A stretch of DNA of 5,637 nucleotides from a bacterium. Its GTDB lineage: Bacteria > Chloroflexota > Dormibacteria > UBA8260 > Bog-877. Both the position numbers and the translations under genes were made by a program. Where the stretch lies: contig JAKABA010000243.1 in the NCBI GenBank assembly GCA_021802115.1, forward strand, positions 1 to 5,637, in the 5' to 3' direction. This document shows positions 1 through 5,490 of the stretch, piece by piece. A model generated the notes under the pieces. It did no database searches and had not been told where the DNA came from. It saw only the letters and a list, made by a program, of their open reading frames with translations. The number at the start of each line of letters is the position of its first letter. Position 1 is the stretch's first letter.

Positions 1-2
1 CG

Positions 3-548
3 GGTAGGCCCGTGGCCCGCGCCGATCTGGAGCGGGCGACCAGGGGAGCTCGGTTCACCCGCACCCGGTCGGGGCGGGTGGGGCTGGCGGCCTGGGAGTC
101 CCAGGGGCGGGCAGGCGCCGAGCCCCTTCCGCGGCCGCGGGTTGAGGCAGCCCGCAGGGCCACCACCGGGCGCCGGGCTCCCATCCAGAGGACGGAGGAG
201 CGAGTGTGGCTGGCCGTCCCCGTCGACGAGGAAGCCCTGCGGGGCGCCGAGGCCAGAGAGCCCGCCCCACTCGCCGAGGGGCTGGAGCTGGCGCCGAACA
301 CCCTTCGCATCTACTCCAGCCGCTGGGGCCCGGTCTCCCTGGCCCATGACGGCTCTCATCTGGTCAGGGGCTCGGTGCGGGCGGTGGCGCTGGCCTCGGG
401 TGCGCGGGGCGGCGACACTCTGCTGCTCGGCTTCTCCCCCGCGGGCGACCTCCTGGTCGAGGTCCGCCCGGGTCGCCAAGCCCCCGGCGACGGAGGCGAA
501 CTGGCACCGACGCTCTTTCCCGAGTTGCTCACTGGAGGCACCGCATGA
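3..548 (+). CDS. HARE-HTH-like winged-helix protein, 5' end cut by window edge
   Basis: The frame is open to the left edge. A GTG at 12 could be a start, but it has no room for a visible ribosome site and falls inside a domain, so the gene most likely begins upstream. Counting from that GTG, residues 2-29 look like the C-terminal half of a HARE-HTH/winged helix: a helix (ARADLERATRG), then the wing pattern ARFTRTRSGRVGLAAWE, where the xRFxRxxxGRxGLAxW form is characteristic. Residues 30-62 are a low-complexity Arg/Pro/Ala linker. Residues 63-153 form a beta-rich domain with a GSVRAVALASGARGGD block, a pattern like small barrel domains with a 'GA..GD' turn. HARE-HTH domains are known as DNA-binding or DNA-sensing modules in RNA polymerase delta and in restriction-type proteins. 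The TGA overlaps the next ATG (ATGA), so the two genes are translationally coupled. The likely role, by inference, is a DNA-binding or recognition adaptor of the module. The C-terminal domain family is not recognised. Confidence 0.75.
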   Translation, partial: GRPVARADLERATRGARFTRTRSGRVGLAAWESQGRAGAEPLPRPRVEAARRATTGRRAPIQRTEERVWLAVPVDEEALRGAEAREPAPLAEGLELAPNTLRIYSSRWGPVSLAHDGSHLVRGSVRAVALASGARGGDTLLLGFSPAGDLLVEVRPGRQAPGDGGELAPTLFPELLTGGTA

Positions 549-1321
549 CGTCTGACGCGACCGATCTGGAAGGGGCTCTGGCCGCCGTCGAACTGGACGC
601 CGACGCCGCCATCAGGGCGCTCTCGGCCGCGATGAAGGCCGCCAAGAGGGTCAAGGCGGCGGCCGCGCTCGGCCAGATCAGAGAGCTGGAGCAGTCCCTG
701 GCCAGCGCAGCGGGGCTGGCCCAGGAGGCGTCGGGGGCCGTCGCCGTCACGGAGCAGGCCTGGCAGTTCGACGTGCGCCGCTGGTTCGAATCCGGCGAGT
801 ACACCCGTGAGCTGCTGGCCGCCGCCGCCACGGCCGGGGTTCAGGCGTATCAGTCGGACGACCGCATCCTCTGTTACCCGGCGATCGTCCAGGTCCTGGC
901 CGACGCCACCCTCTCGGTGGACCGGCAGAGGGATCGCCGGGTGCGGCCGTCGGTCGCCGTGCGCCACCTCGCGGCGCTCCAGCAGAGGCCTCCCAAGTTC
1001 AAGCCCGAGGCCTTCATCGAAAGCCTGGCCGCCGCCTACGACTACGTGGTGGGAGCCAAGCACCTCCGGCCGGGCGCCCCCGCCAAGCTGGTGGACGTGC
1101 ACCGGGTCCTCACCTTGCTCCCCGGCACCGCCCGCGACTACACTCGCCAGGAGTTCGCTCGAGACATGTACCTCCTGGACCAGAGCGGGGTGGTGGAGGT
1201 GAAGGATGGGCGGCGGATGAGCCTCCCCGCCAGCGCGTTGACCAGGGGCAGCGGGGTTCTGACCACCGTGACGCGGGGCGGGCAGAGCAAGATCTACGCC
1301 GGCATCTCATTCCAGGAGTAG
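545..1321 (+). CDS. Hypothetical protein, helical N-terminus and winged-helix-like C-terminus
   Basis: This is a complete 258-aa protein. The ATG at 545 overlaps the preceding stop (ATGA) and has a GGAGG at 534-538, 6 nt upstream, so the start is well supported. Residues 8-66 are Ala/Lys/Glu-rich and probably helical or coiled coil. Residues 70-175 form a predicted mixed, mostly helical middle with WQFDVRRWFESGEY and a basic RQRDRRVRP stretch. Residues 180-257 look like a winged helix: helices around KLVDVHRVLTLLP and RQEFARDMYLLDQSG, then a strand-turn-strand (VVEVKDGRRMSLPAS) and a final hairpin ending KIYAGISF. There is no signal peptide, membrane segment or recognisable catalytic motif, so it is probably cytoplasmic. 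I do not recognise a named family. Its position immediately before two BREX-type ATPase-family genes suggests a structural or DNA-recognition subunit of the same complex, which is inference. Confidence 0.85.
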   Translation: MTSDATDLEGALAAVELDADAAIRALSAAMKAAKRVKAAAALGQIRELEQSLASAAGLAQEASGAVAVTEQAWQFDVRRWFESGEYTRELLAAAATAGVQAYQSDDRILCYPAIVQVLADATLSVDRQRDRRVRPSVAVRHLAALQQRPPKFKPEAFIESLAAAYDYVVGAKHLRPGAPAKLVDVHRVLTLLPGTARDYTRQEFARDMYLLDQSGVVEVKDGRRMSLPASALTRGSGVLTTVTRGGQSKIYAGISFQE

Positions 1322-1325
1322 CCCT

Positions 1326-2279
1326 GTGATCCCCACGGCCGAGTACGTCCCCTTCCTGGAGCGGGAGTACCTCCGCGGGTACGTGGATGCGGGCGGCGCG
1401 GCGGTGAAGTTCGCGGTGCCACCGGAGGATGACTCGGCAGCGGCCTTCATGGACTCCTTCGAGGCCAGCGCTCGGGAGGCGGGCTACGCGGTGGCCCGGG
1501 TGGACTCGGCTGCGACCCGGGTCCACCTGCTGGAGCAGGTGTTCTTCTCAGTCGCTCGCCAGATCGACTGGGACGACCTCGCGCTGGTCGCGGCTCGCCG
1601 GGCCCTTCGGGAGGCCGGGTATCCCGGGCTCGAGGGTGGCGGGGTCGAGATCGACCGGCTGGCCGCGCACTACCGGGTGGATCCGGGGGAGCTGAAGCGT
1701 GACGTGGACCGCCAGCTGCAGCGGCTGGTGCACCGCGATTACGCGATGGTCAACGAGTTCCGCACCGCCATGCTCCGGCTGTGCCAGGCCCAGCTGCGCA
1801 GCGGCCAGGTGGTCGACGCCGAGCACGCGGCCATCCTCGACTGGCTCCGGGGCGACCTCCGCCAGATCTCGGTCCTGAAGTCGGCTCTGATCTTCCGGCG
1901 CATCGATCGCCACAACTCCCGCCACATGATCTTCTCGCTGGCCCACTGGCTCGCCGTCAATCAGCGCTCCGGCCTGGCGATCACCCTGGACATCCGCCGG
2001 CTGGGGGTCGCCCGCCGCCCCAGCGTCTCCGAGCGCTCGGGGCACTACTACACCAGGACGGCACTGCTGGACGCCTACGAGGTCCTCCGCCAGCTGGTCG
2101 ACAACACCGACGAGATGGCCAACTGCATGGTGGTGGTGGTGGCATCCCCCGCCTTCCTCACCGACACCTCCCGGGGCATCGACGCCTACCAGGCGCTGAA
2201 GCTGCGCATCTTCGACGAGGTGCGCGACAGGCACCGGGACAACCCGCTCTCCTCGCTGGTGCGACTGGGGGCGGCTTGA
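1326..2279 (+). CDS. BREX ATP-binding-domain-like protein lacking Walker A (probable pseudo-ATPase)
   Basis: The product is 317 aa. The GTG start at 1326 follows AGGAG (1314-1318) by 7 nt, inside the end of the upstream gene. The opening FLEREYLRGYVDAGGAAVKF followed by an acidic linker and a helix, the middle strand GLAITLDIRRL (215-226), and the C-terminal CMVVVVASPAFL then DAYQALKLRIFDEVRDRHRD resemble the BREX ATP-binding (DUF2791/BrxD-like) family. Where a P-loop should be there is only GGAAVKF (23-29), with no GxxxxGK[ST]. At the Walker B position there is an Asp (D222) but Ile in place of the catalytic Glu. It is therefore probably unable to hydrolyse ATP and may be a structural partner of the intact ATPase encoded next. 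It overlaps that gene by 4 bp (TTGA, 2276-2279). The family assignment is from remembered sequence patterns and has not been searched. An alternative is an unrelated helical protein with chance resemblance. Confidence 0.8.
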   Translation: MIPTAEYVPFLEREYLRGYVDAGGAAVKFAVPPEDDSAAAFMDSFEASAREAGYAVARVDSAATRVHLLEQVFFSVARQIDWDDLALVAARRALREAGYPGLEGGGVEIDRLAAHYRVDPGELKRDVDRQLQRLVHRDYAMVNEFRTAMLRLCQAQLRSGQVVDAEHAAILDWLRGDLRQISVLKSALIFRRIDRHNSRHMIFSLAHWLAVNQRSGLAITLDIRRLGVARRPSVSERSGHYYTRTALLDAYEVLRQLVDNTDEMANCMVVVVASPAFLTDTSRGIDAYQALKLRIFDEVRDRHRDNPLSSLVRLGAA

Positions 2280-3523
2280 ACGACCCCACGGTGGTGGAGC
2301 GGCGGAGGGCGCTGGAGGCGCTTCGGGCGGGAGTCCCCAACCGGGACGCGGTCACGGTGCTGGGCTCCATGCAACAGGGTGTCGAGGACCGCTTCAGCGA
2401 GCTGCTCTCGGCCATTCTGGCGCTCCCCGAGGGTCCGACACCGGGGGGGATCCTGATCGGGGGCGGGTTCGGGGCCGGCAAGAGCCACATCCTCGAGCAT
2501 GTCGCCCACGTCGCCCTGTCGGAGGGGTTCGTGGTCTCCAAGGTCGTCATCTCCAAGGAGACACCCCTGTACGACCCGGCCAAGGTCTATCGCGCCGCCA
2601 TCGACTCCGCCAAGGTTCCCGGGCGCCCCGGCTCGGCCCTTGCGGAGATCACGGGCGGCCTGCGGGTGGACTCCGAGCCGTACGCCGCCCTCTACCGCTG
2701 GGCCCACCAGCCCGAGTCCCCGGTAGACAGCCGCTTTGCCGCCACCCTCTTTCTCCACGAGTACGGGCGGGGGGATGAGGAGTTCGTCGACCGGATCGTG
2801 CGCTTCTGGGCAGGGGATCCCCTGCCTGTCTCCGACCTGAGAAGGCGGCTGCGGGAGGCCGGGGCCGCCGCCACCTACCGGCTGGGCGCGATCCGGGAGC
2901 GGGAGCTCTCCCGCCAGCGGTTCCGCTTCGTCTCCCGGCTCATGCAGGCGGCGGGGCACGCCGGCTGGGTCGTCCTCGTGGACGAGGTGGAGCTGATCGG
3001 GCGGTACGCCTTCCTGCAGCGCGCCCGGTCCTACGCCGAGGTGGCACGCTGGGTGCGGGGCGAGCGGGAGGACCCCAAGGCGCCGCTGGGGGCCGTCCTC
3101 ACGACCGTTGACGACTTCGAGGCACAGGTCCTGGTGGGCAAGAACGACGTGGAGCTCATCCCCAGCCGCCTGCGTGCCAAGGGGACCGCGGACGCGGAGT
3201 CGCTGGCCCGCCAGGCCGAGGTCGGGATGCGGATCCTGGAGCGGGAGCAGGTGCTGTTGCAGCCCCCGACCAGGGAAGAGCTGGACCGCACCTACGCCCA
3301 GCTGAAGCAGATCCACGGCGAGGCCTACTCGTGGGAGCCACCAGACGTGGCCGGCCTGGAGCGCCTGCCGTCCAATCGCATGCGCCAGTACGTCCGCAGC
3401 TGGATCAATGCCTGGGACCTGCGCCGCCTGGACCCGACCTACGAGCCGGAGATGAGCACCGCGCAGCTGGAGGTGGATCTCGGCACCGACTCCGGACTGG
3501 AGGCGGCTGACGAGGACGGCTGA
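2276..3523 (+). CDS. BrxD-like P-loop ATPase (BREX system ATP-binding family, DUF2791)
   Basis: From a TTG start at 2276 the product is 415 aa. The start is chosen because the TTGA overlaps the upstream stop, a G-rich GGGGGCGG lies just upstream (2267-2274), and the protein then begins MNDPTVVERRRALEALRAGV, the usual opening of this family. GTG at 2291 or 2294 are weaker alternatives; the open frame further upstream is antisense-like noise inside the previous gene. Motifs: RAGVPNRDAV (17-26) and LG (29-30) precede Walker A GGFGAGKS (63-70). Walker B is VVLVDEVELI (232-241, D236/E237). A sensor-like strand GAVLTTVDD is at 272-280, and IPSRLR (295-300) holds candidate arginine-finger residues. 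The C-terminus MRQYVRSWINAWDLRRLDP (369-387) is a typical family ending, followed by an acidic tail. BrxC/BrxD-type ATPases are core components of BREX phage-exclusion systems. The direct TGAATG junction with the helicase implies the two act together, probably on DNA in the cytoplasm. Its substrate is unknown. Confidence 0.88.
   Translation: MNDPTVVERRRALEALRAGVPNRDAVTVLGSMQQGVEDRFSELLSAILALPEGPTPGGILIGGGFGAGKSHILEHVAHVALSEGFVVSKVVISKETPLYDPAKVYRAAIDSAKVPGRPGSALAEITGGLRVDSEPYAALYRWAHQPESPVDSRFAATLFLHEYGRGDEEFVDRIVRFWAGDPLPVSDLRRRLREAGAAATYRLGAIRERELSRQRFRFVSRLMQAAGHAGWVVLVDEVELIGRYAFLQRARSYAEVARWVRGEREDPKAPLGAVLTTVDDFEAQVLVGKNDVELIPSRLRAKGTADAESLARQAEVGMRILEREQVLLQPPTREELDRTYAQLKQIHGEAYSWEPPDVAGLERLPSNRMRQYVRSWINAWDLRRLDPTYEPEMSTAQLEVDLGTDSGLEAADEDG
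2809..2826. repeat. 18-bp perfect palindrome inside the BrxD-like ATPase gene
   Basis: GGCAGGGGA is followed directly by its reverse complement TCCCCTGCC, centred between 2817 and 2818 on a GGATCC core. It falls on codons 178-184 (WAGDPLP) of the ATPase, between Walker A and Walker B. It could be a protein-binding site, a restriction or modification target, or chance. Confidence 0.5.
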
Positions 3524-5056
3524 ATGCTCGCCGACGACCTGAGTTCCCTGCTGGCTCAGGATGGTGGCGAGGGGCTGACCGCGGCCGAGCTGGCCGGGCG
3601 GCTCAGGGTCCCAGAGAGGCAGGTCGCCTTCACCCTCCTGGCGGCACATGGCCGGTTCCGCAGCGACCGAGGATCGCCGGCGCGGTGGTGGCTGGCCCAG
3701 GCGACCGTGAGCGAGAGCCGAGGCCCCCTGCCCACCGGGCTCCCCAGCTCGGGGCTGGGCCTCTATCCGTGGCAGCGGGACGCCCTCGAGGCGTGGCGCA
3801 GGCGCGGCGGGCGAGGGGTGGTGGAGGCGGTCACCGGCACCGGCAAGACCAGGGTGGGACTGGCCGCCGTCCTCGACGAGCTGCACCGGAGGGGCCAGGC
3901 CGTGGTGCTGGTGCCGACGGTCGAGCTGCAGAACCAGTGGATGGTCCAACTGGAGACGCTCCTGCCCCCCGCCAGGTCGGCGGGCAGGATGGGAGCAGGA
4001 GGCGCTGACGACCTCTCCTCTCACGACGTGCTGGTGGCGGTGGTCAACAGCGCCCGCTCGCTCGACATGCGCCCAATCCGACAGGGAGGTCTGCTGGTGG
4101 CCGACGAGTGCCACCGGTACGGGAGCGCCATGAACCGGCTGGCGCTGGACCAGCGCTTCCGCCACCGCCTGGGGCTGAGCGCCACCTACGCTCGCGAGGA
4201 CGACGGCAACCAGGCCTGGCTGGACCCCTACTTCGGCGGGACCTGCTTTCGCCTCGGCTACGCCAGGGCGGTCGCGGAGGGGATCACGGCCAGGTTCACC
4301 GCGAGCCTGGTCGGGGTCGCCTTCTCCCCCGGGGAGCGGGCCTGGTACGAGGAGCTGACCGAGCGCATGGTCGCCCTGGGGGCCCGATTGGTGAAGCAGT
4401 ACCGGATCCCGACCGAGCCCTTCACGGCGTTCCTGATGGCCGTCCGGGCCCTGGCGGAGGCGGGGTCGGAGGGCAGCGGCATAGCTCGCATGTATCTGCA
4501 GGCGATGCGAGAGCGGCGCCGGCTCCTGGCGGACACCCCTGCCAAGGACGGGGCCCTGAGGCTGGTGGCGCCTGCCCTCTCCGCGGCGGAGAGGTCGATC
4601 GTGTTCACCCAGAGCATCGCCACCAGCGAGCGGGCCTGCGGAATCCTCGCCGACTGCGGGCTGCGGGCGGCGGCGATGCACTCCCAACTGCCGGGGCCGC
4701 TGCGGCGCCGGACCCTGGAGGCGTTCGCGCAGGGCGGGCTGGATGCGATAACCGCGCCTCGGGTCCTCGACGAGGGCATCGACGTGCCCGCCGCCGACCT
4801 GGCCGTGATCGTGGGCGCCAGCCGCTCGCGCCGCCAGATGATCCAGCGGATGGGCCGCATCCTGCGTCGCAAGCCCGACGGACGCCACGCCCGCTTTGTC
4901 ATCCTCTACGTCCAAGACACTGTCGAAGATCCCGGCCGGGGTGCCCACGAGGCCGTCTTGGAGGAGATCGTCGATGTGGCCGACGAGGTCCTCCACTTCA
5001 CCCAGGAGACCATGGCCGGCGGGCCCGGGGCGCTGCTGGAGTCGCTGCGCCCCTGA
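3524..5056 (+). CDS. Superfamily 2 DECH-box helicase (COG1061/XPB-like) with N-terminal winged helix
   Basis: This is a complete 510-aa product. The ATG directly abuts the upstream TGA, with GAGG at 3512-3515 8 nt before it. Residues 1-60 form a small winged helix (LTAAELAGRLRVPERQVAF, then GRFRSDRG and WWLA). The helicase core follows: a Q-like motif YPWQRDALEAW (81-91), Walker A TGTGKT (104-109), motif Ia VLVPTVELQNQW (128-139), motif II DECH (194-197), motif III SAT (219-221), motif IV IVFTQS (359-364), motif V LDEGIDVP (415-422) and motif VI QRMGRILRR (441-449). All catalytic residues are present. The stretch FSPGERAWYEEL (267-278) and the helical segment between the two RecA lobes resemble XPB/RAD25-type enzymes. 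These are ATP-dependent double-strand DNA translocases or helicases. It lacks the extra domains of the larger BREX BrxHI (Lhr-like) helicases. It is the last gene of the operon and presumably the motor working with the BrxD-like ATPase. A type III restriction-like or repair helicase is the alternative, but no nuclease domain is seen. Confidence 0.92.
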   Translation: MLADDLSSLLAQDGGEGLTAAELAGRLRVPERQVAFTLLAAHGRFRSDRGSPARWWLAQATVSESRGPLPTGLPSSGLGLYPWQRDALEAWRRRGGRGVVEAVTGTGKTRVGLAAVLDELHRRGQAVVLVPTVELQNQWMVQLETLLPPARSAGRMGAGGADDLSSHDVLVAVVNSARSLDMRPIRQGGLLVADECHRYGSAMNRLALDQRFRHRLGLSATYAREDDGNQAWLDPYFGGTCFRLGYARAVAEGITARFTASLVGVAFSPGERAWYEELTERMVALGARLVKQYRIPTEPFTAFLMAVRALAEAGSEGSGIARMYLQAMRERRRLLADTPAKDGALRLVAPALSAAERSIVFTQSIATSERACGILADCGLRAAAMHSQLPGPLRRRTLEAFAQGGLDAITAPRVLDEGIDVPAADLAVIVGASRSRRQMIQRMGRILRRKPDGRHARFVILYVQDTVEDPGRGAHEAVLEEIVDVADEVLHFTQETMAGGPGALLESLRP

Positions 5057-5061
5057 GTGGA

Positions 5062-5105
5062 GGGGCACGCTCGGTGCCGACTCGACGCCCACCGTGCCCC
5101 GCTTT
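5062..5105 (+). terminator. Bulged hairpin after the helicase gene, possible terminator
   Basis: GGGGCA (5062-5067) pairs with TGCCCC (5095-5100). After a 4-nt bulge (5068-5071), CGGTG (5072-5076) pairs with CACCG (5090-5094), leaving a 13-nt loop. GCTTTCC follows. The stem begins 6 nt after the operon's last stop, where a terminator is expected. The T-run is only three bases and the stem is bulged, so intrinsic termination may be inefficient. A competing smaller hairpin, GCCCCT (5049-5054) with AGGGGC (5061-5066), spans the stop codon itself. Confidence 0.35.
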
Positions 5106-5152
5106 CCGGAAGTGGCGACACGGCGCGGTGGTCGATGTGCCGGGCTGGGGCC

Positions 5153-5404
5153 GTTCTTGGCCGAGCGGCGGAGGACCACCCAGGCCCCGGGGAGGTTGGC
5201 CACGCTGTCCTTGAGGGGCTGGCCGGGGGGCGGCCAGGGCACGGTCAGGGCCACCAACCGTCCCAATTGCGGCAGCTCCGCCCCCTCGGTGAAGAAGGGC
5301 TCGGCCCCGTCCCGCACCCCTGCACAAACAGCTCCATCCTCCTCGGTCCGCCGCACTGCCGCGGCCAGCCCCACCAGGGGCGCGGCCGAGTCCTCCTCCC
5401 CCAT
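5153..5404 (-). other. Minus-strand coding-like stretch, possible truncated gene remnant
   Basis: Reading leftward on the minus strand from an ATG at 5404-5402, about 84 codons show strong G/C third positions and a protein-like composition (for example PFFTEGAELPQLGRLVALTV and SVANLPGAWVVLRRS), unlike the Arg/Pro/Gly-rich shadows elsewhere. After about 5153 the translation becomes Pro/Arg-rich and continues without a stop into the antisense of the helicase gene, so no natural end exists. No ribosome site precedes the ATG; a purine-rich GGGGAGGAGG lies just inside the frame instead. It may be the 5' part of a gene truncated when the operon arrived, or chance. I do not recognise a family. Confidence 0.3.
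5219..5237. repeat. Short perfect inverted repeat (7-bp stem, G5 loop)
   Basis: CTGGCCG (5219-5225) and CGGCCAG (5231-5237) flank GGGGG. It lies within the minus-strand coding-like stretch, where it encodes a Pro-rich turn (WPPPGQP). There is no T-run on either side, so it is probably incidental in such GC-rich sequence. Confidence 0.3.
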
Positions 5405-5467
5405 GCCAAGCGCGGACCTGGCGTCACCGCGCGTCGAGGGGCCACGGGGTCCCCACCGGGTCGGATC

Positions 5468-5473
5468 TATACT
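5468..5473 (+). promoter_or_regulatory. Candidate -10 box for the zinc-ribbon gene
   Basis: TATACT differs from TATAAT at one base and stands out in an otherwise GC-rich region. No convincing -35 hexamer lies 16-18 nt upstream (CGGGGT at 5445-5450). Transcription from it would give a very short leader of about 11 nt before the ATG at 5491. The same AT-rich spot reads TATAGA on the minus strand. Confidence 0.3.
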
Positions 5474-5477
5474 CCTA

Positions 5478-5484
5478 GGTGGAG
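5478..5484 (+). promoter_or_regulatory. Ribosome binding site deciding the zinc-ribbon gene start
   Basis: GGTGGAG ends directly before an ATG at 5485 and 6 nt before the in-frame ATG at 5491. The 6-nt spacing favours 5491 as the start over 5485 (no spacing) or 5500 (15 nt). Confidence 0.5.
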
Positions 5485-5490
5485 ATGGCG

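Larger units (their letters stand above)
5057..5490. other. Intergenic region with no convincing complete gene
   Basis: About 430 bases separate the helicase stop from the next plus-strand gene. The plus-strand open frame here translates to Arg/Gly/Pro/His-rich sequence with weak third-position G/C bias and is judged non-coding. The part next to the helicase carries a hairpin. The middle part carries coding-like sequence on the minus strand. The right end carries a candidate -10 box and ribosome site for the downstream gene. No tRNA, CRISPR repeat, insertion sequence end or recognisable attachment site is visible. Confidence 0.5.

Noticed and set aside
129..140. 12-bp palindrome of C and G bases
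   Set aside because: Alternating GC-rich palindromes of this length are expected by chance in sequence this GC-rich.
356..1102. A 248-codon minus-strand frame opposite the first two genes
   Set aside because: It is antisense to two genes with good starts and coupling, and its composition is shadow-like.
2130..2141. Four GTG triplets in a row
   Set aside because: They encode the hydrophobic strand MVVVV of the degenerate ATPase-family protein. The run is too short to be a meaningful microsatellite.
1781..2275. Upstream extension of the ATPase open frame
   Set aside because: The extension lies inside the 317-aa gene and translates to Pro/Arg/Gly-rich sequence. Family-like sequence begins exactly at the TTG at 2276.
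4108..5214. A 368-codon plus-strand frame overlapping the helicase
   Set aside because: It is Arg/Gly/Pro-rich, has no motifs and is out of frame with the well-supported helicase.
2186..5404. A 1072-codon open frame on the minus strand
   Set aside because: It runs antisense through the BrxD-like ATPase and helicase genes, whose motifs are unambiguous. Its translation there is Gly/Pro/His/Leu-rich and motif-free, typical of a stop-poor antisense frame at high GC. Only its first ~84 codons, outside the helicase gene, were kept as a separate tentative item.
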